Of a stretch of DNA of 64,000 bases, positions 24,718 to 33,497 are shown piece after piece. Below the pieces are notes generated by a model. The model was not told the origin of the DNA, made no database searches, and worked only from the letters and a program-made list of their open reading frames with translations. Origin of the DNA: Thalassovita autumnalis (GTDB taxonomy: Bacteria > Pseudomonadota > Alphaproteobacteria > Rhodobacterales > Rhodobacteraceae); NCBI RefSeq assembly GCF_001458255.1, contig NZ_CYSB01000036.1, forward strand, positions 1-64,000. Reading direction: 5' to 3'. The position numbers were made by a program, and so were the translations under genes. Position 1 is the stretch's first letter. Each line of letters begins with the position of its first letter.

Positions 24718-25676
24718 AGTATAGTCTGCCTACCCCCGTTACTGCTGCACTGTTTGCTGTCTCAACCCTGTTTCCCGCCGTGCTGCCCGACAGTTCGGAA
24801 GCTGCCCCCAGCCCCTTTGCTGTGAATATGCAAACAATGGAAATTGGCGGCCATACCGTCGCCTATCGTGAGGCCGGCGATCCAGCGAATCCCACGATCC
24901 TGCTCTTGCATGGGTTTCCGACATCTTCGCATATGTTCCGTGAACTGATCCCGGTGCTGGCTGAGGATTACCACGTGATCGCACCGGATTACCTGGGTTT
25001 TGGTGCATCCGACATGCCATCGGCCGACAGCTACGACTATAGCTTTGCCAATGCGGCGCAGACGGTCACGCAGTTGATTGATGCGAAGGGCGTCGACAGC
25101 TACGCGGTTTACCTGATGGATTACGGTGCCCCTGTGGGCTATCGCATGTTCGCAGAACACCCCGAACGGGTCACCGGCTTCGTCATCCAGAACGGCAACG
25201 CCTATGATGAAGGGCTGCGGGAATTCTGGGATCCGATCAAGGCCTATTGGGCCGAACCGACAGCCGAGAACGGTGACGCGCTGCGTGGTTTTCTGACGCT
25301 TGAGGCCACCAAGTGGCAATTCACCCACGGTGTTGGCGATGTTTCAACCGTCAGCCCTGACAACTTCTGGCATGTCCAATATCTGCTGGATCGTCCGGGC
25401 AACCAAGAAGTTCAGCTTGAGATGTTCCTGGACTACGGCACCAACGTTACGGAATACCCCAAGTGGCAGGCGCTGTTTCGGGAACACCAGCCGCCGACGC
25501 TGATTTTGTGGGGCAAGAACGATCATATCTTCCCGGCCGAAGGGGCCCATCCCTACAAGGCTGACCTGAAGGATGTGGAGTTCCACTTGCTGGATACCGG
25601 GCATTTCGCGCTTGAGGAATATGGTGACACGATCGCCGCCGAGATGCAGGACTTCCTTGCCCGGATCAACAACTGA
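24714..25676 (+). CDS. Exported alpha/beta hydrolase with Asp nucleophile
   Basis: A 320-residue alpha/beta hydrolase. Residues 1-31 form a signal peptide ending near SSEAAPS. The oxyanion block is [20 protein letters not shown]. The nucleophile elbow reads [14 protein letters not shown], with Asp (about residue 136) where esterases have Ser. The acid is in [14 protein letters not shown] and the His in [11 protein letters not shown]. An Asp nucleophile is the mark of epoxide hydrolases and haloalkane dehalogenases. Export to the periplasm is unusual for those enzymes. It is coupled to the PNPOx-like gene and presumably shares LysR control. Confidence 0.86.
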   Translation: MKYSLPTPVTAALFAVSTLFPAVLPDSSEAAPSPFAVNMQTMEIGGHTVAYREAGDPANPTILLLHGFPTSSHMFRELIPVLAEDYHVIAPDYLGFGASDMPSADSYDYSFANAAQTVTQLIDAKGVDSYAVYLMDYGAPVGYRMFAEHPERVTGFVIQNGNAYDEGLREFWDPIKAYWAEPTAENGDALRGFLTLEATKWQFTHGVGDVSTVSPDNFWHVQYLLDRPGNQEVQLEMFLDYGTNVTEYPKWQALFREHQPPTLILWGKNDHIFPAEGAHPYKADLKDVEFHLLDTGHFALEEYGDTIAAEMQDFLARINN

Positions 25677-25683
25677 TAACTGC

Positions 25684-25714
25684 CGGCCCCGGTGCGCTTT
25701 TGTCGCCGGGGCCG
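25684..25714 (+). terminator. Hairpin after the hydrolase gene
   Basis: CGGCCCCGG (25684-25692) pairs perfectly with CCGGGGCCG (25706-25714) around a 13-base loop, eight bases after the stop. The following T run is short (CTTT), so it is a moderate Rho-independent terminator. Confidence 0.6.
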
Positions 25715-25920
25715 CTTTGCATGGTGGGCAGGCTTGATGCCACACCATGTGTGGGGCTCTCCGGCGCAATGTGAGCGTCGGCTGAGCGCACAGGCGCAAC
25801 CAGAAACTTGCTGTAGCTTGGCTTTGACCTGCGCGTCATTTTGAGAAATTCACAGCTTCATGTATCCTGACGCGGCACTTCCCGCCCTGCACCTTATGGG
25901 CCTGCTCTAGGAGGGACGTC

Positions 25921-28665
25921 TTGCGGAAATTGGTTTCAAGATACATTTCCACTTTTATTTGTGCTGCCTGCTGGATCGTTTCCTTGTGGGCAGTCTCTTC
26001 CGGCGGCGCCTCCGCACAAGAGATTGCTGTTTCAGCAACCCGTGTAGAGGCAGGCGCGGATTTTGCGATCTCCTACGCGCTGCCTGAAACCGATCCTGCG
26101 CGCAGCTATAAGCTGGCATTGCTTCCGCTTGGGGCGGACACCATCCCGGCCAGCCATGTTGTGTCTTCTCCTGGTCAGGGGGAATGGCGCTTCCCTGCAC
26201 CTCAGGTGCCGGGAAACTATCAGGCGGTTATTGCTCTGCTGGACGCAGAGCGCCCGATCCGCCGTCAGCGTGTGCAAGTTGTGGTCTCCCCGACCCCCGG
26301 TGCCCTGACACTACCCAAAGAGAGTTTTCTGGGACAGGAGGGAACTTCTGTCTCGGTGACACTGCCCGAAGGACGCCAATACCCCAATCCGTGGGTTGGA
26401 CTGTTTGCGGTGGGGCAAAACATGCCGCTTGGCGGGGCATCTGTCGGGGATGAACGGCTTTCGTGGCATTGGGTGCAGGGCGATGGGTCTGCGGTGAACT
26501 TTACCTTGCCACGTTGGCCGGGTGTGTATGAGTTTCGCCTATTTGATCGGTCCGAAGGTCCCTATGTGCTTGATCGGAAACGGGTAACTGTAACGCCTCC
26601 GCCACAGCCCGGCATCCTGCAGCTCGACAAGGAAACATATGAAGTCGGTGCGCAAGTTTCTGTGACCGTCTCACCAGACGCCAAGTTGTTTGCGCAGACC
26701 TGGATCGCGCTGACCCGCGCTGGCCGAGAGGAGGGCGGCGGCTCCATACTGGAACAGCGGCTCCATTGGGATTGGCTCAACCGTGAAACCCGCACGTGGC
26801 AGTTCGCGGCCCCTTCCACCGAAGGGCAGTTTGAGGTGCGGATCTACGATGGGGATGGGCAATTCTATTTTGAAATGGACCGTCGGAGTTTTGATGTGGT
26901 TGCCAAACCCGAAGAGGGGGCCATCAAGCTGGCAAAGACGACCTTCAACGTGGGTGAAGTTATAGATGTTTCGGTGGCCTATGGGACCGAACGGGGGCAG
27001 TATTCTTCGTGGGTTGGGTTGTTTGAGCTGGTCGACACCGCAACGGGAGGTAACGCGGCGAAATCCGTGCACCGTTATGGTTGGGAATGGGTCGGAAACA
27101 ACGCCGCCACAAAACTGACAGCGCCTGTATGGCCCGGAAACTACGAGTTGCGTCTCTATGATCGCGATGGGCGCCACTACATGCTGGACCGGCAGGCCAT
27201 CACGGTCGTTGTGCCGCCTGTGCCTGAGGCTCTGACCGTTTCCACCCGTCAGTTGCGCATCGGCCAACCGTTTGAGGTGGAAACCGCACTGCCGCCGGGG
27301 CGTGCCTATCCTTCCCCTTGGATCAGCCTGACACGATTAGAGGCAGAGACCAGCGCAGGTGGGGCGGAAATCACGCCGCGGGCGCATGAATGGCATTGGG
27401 CGCGGACAGATGGGCCGGTGACTTTCAGGGGGGTGCCGCACCCTGGCCGCTATCGCGTCCGGCTTTTTGACCGCGAAGGTGGTGGGTATATCCTGGATGA
27501 CGAAGAGATCGAGGTGACCGTACCTGTCCTATCGGGTGCGGTGCAGACCGATAAGCCCAGATACCGCACTGGGGAGAAGATCAAGGTCGCTGTCAACCTG
27601 CCTGCAGAACGTCAGTTCGGCGGCGCCTTCGTTGGGATGTATATCAACGAAGAAACCGGTGCCGAGGGTTTGAAATATGGGCGCAATCGCATCGGTCATC
27701 ATTGGATTTCGGTTGATGGCGGGCCTTACGAATTTGAGGCGCCTGCGACCGAAGGCACTTATCAGATCATCGCGTTTGACCGTGAAAACGGTGGCTATGA
27801 ACTGGGGCGTACGTCGGTTCAGGTCGGCGCAACGCCCGTAGACTTGCTTCGTCTAAGTGGACGTAGCTTCCAGCCCGGAGCGGTAATCCGTCTGCAGACC
27901 CGTGTGCCTACGGGGCTGCGCCTCTATGACCCCATCGTAAAGATGATGCACGCCTCCTATGTGTTGGAAAACGGCGTGCTGGCGGCGGAGGTCCCGATCA
28001 CATCGCGCCACGTCAATCGTACCGAAGGCGAGACGTTTGAGGTGGCTGCACCGCAAGAACCGGGCAAGTATGAATTTCGCTATTATGATCGCGGTGGTCA
28101 TTTTTACATTCTGGATATTGAAGAATTTGAGGTCGCCGCATTGGGGCCAGAGGCCGCGCGGCGCGACCACAGCCGGCTAACACCAATGCCGGGCGAAGGG
28201 CGGCGTGTCACACCCAATCGCGTAGATGATCCCGGGGAAACGCCTCAGCCCGAAGCGGAACGCAGAGAGGATCAGCCCGAAACAGGGCCAGAGGATACAA
28301 GCGACAGTACCGAGGCGCCTGACGCGGAGAGGGATAATGAGGCGGCAGATCCAAACAGTGATGCCCCCGTGGACAGCACCACTGATGATCCAATCGACAA
28401 TGCCGCAGATGACCTGACCCCAGACGGGCCGAAGTTGCAGCTCGAAGCATTGACCGAGTTTGGCCTGCGGGCCGTGGAAGAGATTGCACCCGGTGCCAGC
28501 TTCCGGGTGCGGGTCTTCTATCCACTCCCACCCAAGGAGGCACCAAAGGCAGTTCAGGTCGGCCTTCAGGGAGGTAGCACTGTGACCCTGCCATTGAAGG
28601 CGGACAAAAACGCCGGGGTCTTTGTCACCGACGTTATGCGTGTGCCAATGGACGGAGGAGAGTGA
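25921..28665 (+). CDS. Exported seven-repeat beta-sandwich protein, function unknown
   Basis: A 914-residue protein. The signal peptide (residues 1-32) ends GGASAQE. Seven repeats of about 100-105 residues follow to about 745. Most share the pattern PWVxLF, then a Trp pair such as WHW, HWDW or WEW, then PGxYExRLFDR and Y-x-LDR, for example YPNPWVGLFAVGQ, LSWHWVQGDG and PGVYEFRLFDRSEG. This resembles the bacterial DWIGLY/SKICH-like beta-sandwich repeat. An acidic Pro/Asp/Glu linker (about 746-835) leads to a last beta domain (FRVRVFYPLPPKEAPKAVQV and on). It starts at TTG with AGGAGGG four bases ahead. The next gene begins two bases after its stop. No enzyme motif is seen; binding or surface-scaffold roles are likely. 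Confidence 0.78.
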   Translation: MRKLVSRYISTFICAACWIVSLWAVSSGGASAQEIAVSATRVEAGADFAISYALPETDPARSYKLALLPLGADTIPASHVVSSPGQGEWRFPAPQVPGNYQAVIALLDAERPIRRQRVQVVVSPTPGALTLPKESFLGQEGTSVSVTLPEGRQYPNPWVGLFAVGQNMPLGGASVGDERLSWHWVQGDGSAVNFTLPRWPGVYEFRLFDRSEGPYVLDRKRVTVTPPPQPGILQLDKETYEVGAQVSVTVSPDAKLFAQTWIALTRAGREEGGGSILEQRLHWDWLNRETRTWQFAAPSTEGQFEVRIYDGDGQFYFEMDRRSFDVVAKPEEGAIKLAKTTFNVGEVIDVSVAYGTERGQYSSWVGLFELVDTATGGNAAKSVHRYGWEWVGNNAATKLTAPVWPGNYELRLYDRDGRHYMLDRQAITVVVPPVPEALTVSTRQLRIGQPFEVETALPPGRAYPSPWISLTRLEAETSAGGAEITPRAHEWHWARTDGPVTFRGVPHPGRYRVRLFDREGGGYILDDEEIEVTVPVLSGAVQTDKPRYRTGEKIKVAVNLPAERQFGGAFVGMYINEETGAEGLKYGRNRIGHHWISVDGGPYEFEAPATEGTYQIIAFDRENGGYELGRTSVQVGATPVDLLRLSGRSFQPGAVIRLQTRVPTGLRLYDPIVKMMHASYVLENGVLAAEVPITSRHVNRTEGETFEVAAPQEPGKYEFRYYDRGGHFYILDIEEFEVAALGPEAARRDHSRLTPMPGEGRRVTPNRVDDPGETPQPEAERREDQPETGPEDTSDSTEAPDAERDNEAADPNSDAPVDSTTDDPIDNAADDLTPDGPKLQLEALTEFGLRAVEEIAPGASFRVRVFYPLPPKEAPKAVQVGLQGGSTVTLPLKADKNAGVFVTDVMRVPMDGGE

Positions 28666-28666
28666 G

Positions 28667-31600
28667 ATGAGGATACCGTGTTTTGGGGCAAAGACGGCAC
28701 GTGCCCTGTTGCTTGGAACGGCCTGTCTCTTCGCTGTGGCCGAGCTGACTTATGCGCAGGATAGCAAGCCAAATCGGGCTGAGATTCTGCGCCGGATCGA
28801 AGACACGCGGCTCAGCGATCAGGATCAGCTGCGCCTGTTGCTGCAAACTGAATTTGTTGCGCGTACCAAAGCACCGAACGGCTGGACGGACGTCTTTTTG
28901 GGGGACAGCAACCCGGACCTGCGCCGGTTTAATCGCACCATGGCGCAGCACTCACAGAACACCGCGAAAGCTGAAAGCGCCTATCGGCAAGCTTTGACGG
29001 CACAGATCATCGCAAACACCCGCGGCCTGCCACGCGATCAGGCGCGTGCCTACATCACTAAGATGGCCCATGAAACATTTCTGGCGCGTCAACGTGGCCA
29101 TCAGAACGTACGTGAGGCACTGCGCTACAAGCTGTCTAACGCCAAGACCGACGTTGATAAGGCCAAGGCCCGCGCCTTCGCTGAGAGCATTCTGCGCACC
29201 CGCGCGCTTGAGGATGAAGTCTATCAAAGTGCTCTGCGTCGCCATGACGGTCAGGGTGATGCGGCCCGGATGCGTGAGCTGCTTCGGCGGATTGCTAACC
29301 GAAAAACCACTTTGCGTCCCTCTGACATTGCAAACTCGGATGAGCGTGCGCGTGAGGAGTTCCTGCGGCGATCTCAGACAGAGTTGGAAGTGGCCGAGTA
29401 TCGTCGCCTCGCCCGCAGTGGAACGTTCCTGAGTGAACAGAACGGTCAACCCGTTTCTGGTCAGTCGCGCCTCGCGATGGCGCGCGACGCTGAGCAGGTT
29501 CTGGTGAACCGCCTGAATGCCAAGGCACTGCGGCCCAGCCGGTATGACATACTGGCGTTTACCCTCAGCAAAGATGAGCGCGCGATCCGCGCTGAAACCC
29601 TGTCAAAAGAGATTAAGGAAACGCCGGAGTACGTCGCGCTTGATATGCTCAGCCCGGCAGATTTCGGCAATCAGGGGATGCGCTATCTGGCGGTGGCCAG
29701 CGCATTGCGGCAGCAGCAGCAAGGGGTCGCTGATTGGCGGGCGAAATTTGTCAAAGGTACGGACACCGGTATTGCTGCTGTGGATGGGTTTACCAGCATG
29801 TTGCAGACAGGTGCCGCGGATTATTCCCGGATCTGGGATAACGCCGGTGACATGTCCCTCAGCAAGGTCGACGCGCGGATTTCACGCTACAACGCCCATG
29901 TTGATCAGTTGATCCCGGCCATCACCGAGGCAGGGAAGCTGCAACTGGAGGCCCGGCGCGCCGGCAAGCCGCTGGATCTAAGCAAATTGTCGGCAAGATC
30001 GCGAGAGTTGCTGATCAAGGCGCAGATGTTACAGGGCAAACCCGGCCAACAGCGGCTGGTGCTGAACGACAAAACACGGGTCTTTGGCGGGTTGAAAGAA
30101 GGGCTGAACCTGCCAGGGGATCATTTCCTCAACTCGGTCTCGGGTCTCAACATGCTTGAGATGGCGGCCACAACCTATATCCCCGCCGCCGGTTCGGGCA
30201 AGGTGGCCAAGATGCTGGAAGGCCTGAAGGTCTCGCGCACTGGGGTACAGGCGGCGCGGTTTGGCACCGATCTTGGGGTCGGGATGATCCTGACGGGTGC
30301 CACGGATTACGCCAAGACCGGCAAAGTGGATCCCAGCAAAATCGCCATCGAATCCTCGCTGCTGCAACTGGGACTTGGCAGTGCGGGCAGCGTCACCAAT
30401 GGGGCGGCACGGGCGATGGCCAGCCATCTGACCAAGAACCCCACCGCCCGCGCTGCCACCGAAAAGGCGCTGCGCACGGCAATGGGATTGCCGTCCGAGG
30501 CGATGTTGCAATCGGTCTATCAGGCCAAACTACAGGGCAGCGATGTCAGCTATGAGATGTTCTTGGCCAATCTGATGAATGCGGGCATGTCACGTGGGGT
30601 GTCCCATTCCATCGAAAGCCCGTTTCTGTCTCACTTGCCGAAATCTCTGCGGCGCAAGGTGGTGGACGCCAATGATGTGGTGCAACGTTCCAAAGATGTG
30701 GCTGAGGCCCGCTTGAAAGAGGTGCTGGGGGATCAGGTCACGGGGAAAGCCGCAGAGGATGGTGGCATCCGGGCGCGTGAGGGCACACCAGAAGACACGT
30801 TGCGCAAGACCATGGATGAAGCTCTATCCTCGGGCAAGATCACCTGGGGTGAGTTGACGATGCTGTACGGCGACAATCCGGGGCTGAAGCCGGTGTTGCA
30901 GGCGGTGAACAATCATAGGGCGGAGTATTTTCAGAAGCTGGTGGAACCGGCCCAGAACGCCGCCCGCCGTGAGTTGACGGGGGAATTCACCTGGCGCAGC
31001 AATCAGATCAAGAAGCTCTACGCCAATGATCCTGCCAAGCTGAAGGCGGAGGAGGCGCGGCTGCAACGCGAATATGATGCGGAGCTGAAGCTGATCAACA
31101 CCGCCCCCAAGGCGCCGGGGTCAGACAACCTGACCAGCGATGTTGATCGCTCCATCGCGTCGGAACGGGTACGCCGGCAGCTCAAGCAGATGTATCGCAA
31201 TGATCGTGGTGGCTATGAAATCCCTGCCAGCTCAGCGCAGTCCTATGATGTGAACGAGTATATCAACGTCTTCCCGGACATCCGCAAAACCATGGGGCAG
31301 GCCAAGGAGTTGGCAAATGTTCAGGTGAAAGAGGGTGACTATAACGGGCTGACCCAGGACCAGGCGATTGAAGCACAGGGCATGGCGACGGCCATGTTGC
31401 ATATGAATGCCGCTCAGCGGGATCAATACCGCCGGAACGTGCGCAGCTCTGCTGGCGATCGGGCGCTGGCAGATAAACAATTGGCGGCCGCTGGCAAATC
31501 ATTGCTGCGGGCGGACCGAGAAATGCAGGCCGAAATGCAGGCCGTGGCGCGGGATAACCCGAACCTCAAGGCAAACCCCGCGGATCTGGCCGTCCGTGCA

Positions 31601-33043
31601 CGCGATAACCTTTATGGTCGACGAACTGAGGCGATCCGAAAAGACAATCTGAAACTGATGCATCTGGAACATGACATTCAGGCCCTGAAGGATAAAAACG
31701 TTCCCGAAGATGCGCCCGAGCGGGTCAAGCTGGAGGAAGCCCGCAAAGCATTGCAGGCCAAGATCCATCGCGATTGGGGCTTTGCACTGCGTGAGGGGAT
31801 CGAAACTTATGCCAGCTTTTCTGGCCTAGATTCGATTGTCAGCGACGGACAGATGAAAAAGATCCCAATCCGCGAGTTGATCAACAACAAGAAATACTAC
31901 CGTGTGAAACCCGGTGAAAAACAGGAAAACCCGCCCGAAGGGGTGATCGAAAAGGAACTGTCTGACCGGCAGGTCCAGGCCTTTTTGGACGATCAAATCA
32001 ATATGATGACCCACCACGTGAACGGGCTGCACAAAGGTGGCGAAGATGTGGTTGGTGCGGCTTCGGCGTTGGGGAAATACGGCGAACGGGCGGTGCTGGG
32101 GCTGAAGTTACAGGGCAAGGATCTAACCAAACCACCTTATCTGGCGTTCAGCCGATGGTCCGAGGCGATGGTCAAGAACCGTAAAGACCCTGAAAAGCTA
32201 AAGGAAACTCTGCGTGAGATTTCTTCGGCTTTTGGCGGCAACGGAAACGAGAAACACGGGCTATTGCAATTTGTGAAGATGGCCGAGGCGTCTTTGCCGG
32301 GCGCCAAAGGTGTCTGGGATGCCAAGGCAATGGGGTTGAAGCCTGCCCAGACCGCGGCCAATCAGCCACCCACGATGCAACAGCTTAAGACGCAACTGGC
32401 CAACCGCCGCAGGATGCTGGAGGAAGAAGAGGAACTTCGCCTCCGCTATGGGCCCGCGAGCGCGCGAAAGTCGAATGAGACCAAGCGGCTGGCGCTTAAG
32501 GAGGAACTGACCCGGCTGGAGGCCAAAAAGGCACGTCGCGCGGCCTTTGGTAAAAAGTACCTTCGTGAAGATTGGGACAAGGCGGAATCGTTGGAAGCCA
32601 AAGAAAGGTCCTTGCAGGAACGGCTTGCCCAGCTTGGTAAGCTGTCAAAAAACGATAAGGCAGCGGTCCCTATCATAAATGAGCTGCGCGAAACGCGTAA
32701 GCAGCTTGAAGGCTTGCGCAACAAATATAAGGAAAAGGGCGGCAACGGCCCGTTGGCTTTAACGGATCAAGAGAGGCTGGAAGAGGCCCGGATGGCCGCA
32801 ATCCGTAAGGAACTGAAGGTGCGGGAAAAGGCCAGCGAACAATATGAAGCATTGTCCAAGAAAAACCTGGAGAAAGTGAAATCTGCAAACCCACTGCCAG
32901 CTGGCCAGGACGGTAAAATCGCAACCTTGCCGTTTGGCAAAACTACTGAGGGGCAGGTGCAATTGCTGACAGTGACGCTCGGCTCAGCATCATTGCAGAT
33001 CAAGGTTCAGAAACCCAAGGAGCCCGTGGCATCTGGGGACTGA
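28667..33043 (+). CDS. Giant exported helical protein, function unknown
   Basis: A 1458-residue protein starting at the ATG at 28667 (GGAGGAG upstream). A signal peptide covers about 1-31 (ARALLLGTACLFAVAELTYA then Q). Most of the chain is charged helix and coiled coil. A glycine/alanine-rich, more hydrophobic segment lies near 500-590 (NMLEMAATTYIPAAGSGKVA, then FGTDLGVGMILTGATDYAKT), as in pre-toxin regions of polymorphic toxins. Around 820 the pattern LTSDVDRS appears, and YDVNEY about 40 residues later; I recall a similar SDxDxS...DVNxY pair in nucleotidyltransferase-like modules of large toxins. The end is coiled coil (about 1240-1420) plus a short beta tail. It forms a two-gene operon with the repeat protein. 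Confidence 0.72.
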   Translation: MRIPCFGAKTARALLLGTACLFAVAELTYAQDSKPNRAEILRRIEDTRLSDQDQLRLLLQTEFVARTKAPNGWTDVFLGDSNPDLRRFNRTMAQHSQNTAKAESAYRQALTAQIIANTRGLPRDQARAYITKMAHETFLARQRGHQNVREALRYKLSNAKTDVDKAKARAFAESILRTRALEDEVYQSALRRHDGQGDAARMRELLRRIANRKTTLRPSDIANSDERAREEFLRRSQTELEVAEYRRLARSGTFLSEQNGQPVSGQSRLAMARDAEQVLVNRLNAKALRPSRYDILAFTLSKDERAIRAETLSKEIKETPEYVALDMLSPADFGNQGMRYLAVASALRQQQQGVADWRAKFVKGTDTGIAAVDGFTSMLQTGAADYSRIWDNAGDMSLSKVDARISRYNAHVDQLIPAITEAGKLQLEARRAGKPLDLSKLSARSRELLIKAQMLQGKPGQQRLVLNDKTRVFGGLKEGLNLPGDHFLNSVSGLNMLEMAATTYIPAAGSGKVAKMLEGLKVSRTGVQAARFGTDLGVGMILTGATDYAKTGKVDPSKIAIESSLLQLGLGSAGSVTNGAARAMASHLTKNPTARAATEKALRTAMGLPSEAMLQSVYQAKLQGSDVSYEMFLANLMNAGMSRGVSHSIESPFLSHLPKSLRRKVVDANDVVQRSKDVAEARLKEVLGDQVTGKAAEDGGIRAREGTPEDTLRKTMDEALSSGKITWGELTMLYGDNPGLKPVLQAVNNHRAEYFQKLVEPAQNAARRELTGEFTWRSNQIKKLYANDPAKLKAEEARLQREYDAELKLINTAPKAPGSDNLTSDVDRSIASERVRRQLKQMYRNDRGGYEIPASSAQSYDVNEYINVFPDIRKTMGQAKELANVQVKEGDYNGLTQDQAIEAQGMATAMLHMNAAQRDQYRRNVRSSAGDRALADKQLAAAGKSLLRADREMQAEMQAVARDNPNLKANPADLAVRARDNLYGRRTEAIRKDNLKLMHLEHDIQALKDKNVPEDAPERVKLEEARKALQAKIHRDWGFALREGIETYASFSGLDSIVSDGQMKKIPIRELINNKKYYRVKPGEKQENPPEGVIEKELSDRQVQAFLDDQINMMTHHVNGLHKGGEDVVGAASALGKYGERAVLGLKLQGKDLTKPPYLAFSRWSEAMVKNRKDPEKLKETLREISSAFGGNGNEKHGLLQFVKMAEASLPGAKGVWDAKAMGLKPAQTAANQPPTMQQLKTQLANRRRMLEEEEELRLRYGPASARKSNETKRLALKEELTRLEAKKARRAAFGKKYLREDWDKAESLEAKERSLQERLAQLGKLSKNDKAAVPIINELRETRKQLEGLRNKYKEKGGNGPLALTDQERLEEARMAAIRKELKVREKASEQYEALSKKNLEKVKSANPLPAGQDGKIATLPFGKTTEGQVQLLTVTLGSASLQIKVQKPKEPVASGD

Positions 33044-33131
33044 GGAAATCGCCACCTTAGGCCGCCCCCGACCACAGAATTGCGATTGTGTGGCAGGCTG
33101 AAAACATCGGGTTCAGATGCCATGACAACGT

Positions 33132-33497
33132 TTGGAGAAAGGTTCCACTTTGGGCCAATTTCTCAAGGGATTCCTCGTTTTTGATTTTTTTTACAATAGC
33201 TTAGGTGGCATTTGTCTGCCTGAGATGAATTTTGAAACTCTCCAAATTTGTAATCATTTGGTGCTTACCCATCCTTTGAAATCAGATTTCAAGGACGGAA
33301 AACATGGACCAGTTTTGCAGCGTGCTCTGGCGGGGGAGTGGCGCGGCTGGAGCATCCATGTTGAGGACCATCTGGAAGGTGCCATTCACAAGCTGCTGGA
33401 AACCGAAAGCCTGATCCTGGAACCCGCCCTGCATAAGGGGTTTGACCACGCCGCCTTTGAACAGGCCTGGGCCGCGTTTGAGGCTGCGCGCACCTAA
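33132..33497 (+). pseudogene. Probable 3' fragment of an unrecognised gene
   Basis: The frame codes for 121 residues. Its second half (VLQRALAGEWRGWSIHVEDH, AIHKLLETESLILEPALHKG, FDHAAFEQAWAAFEAART) looks like a genuine GC-rich protein end, while the first 50 codons are AT-rich and unlike coding sequence of this genome. The change falls near 33295. I read it as a gene tail joined to unrelated DNA. Its stop lies next to the convergent LacI stop. The family is not recognised. An imperfect CCACAGAA/TTGTGTGG hairpin lies at about 33071-33093, after the giant gene. Confidence 0.4.
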
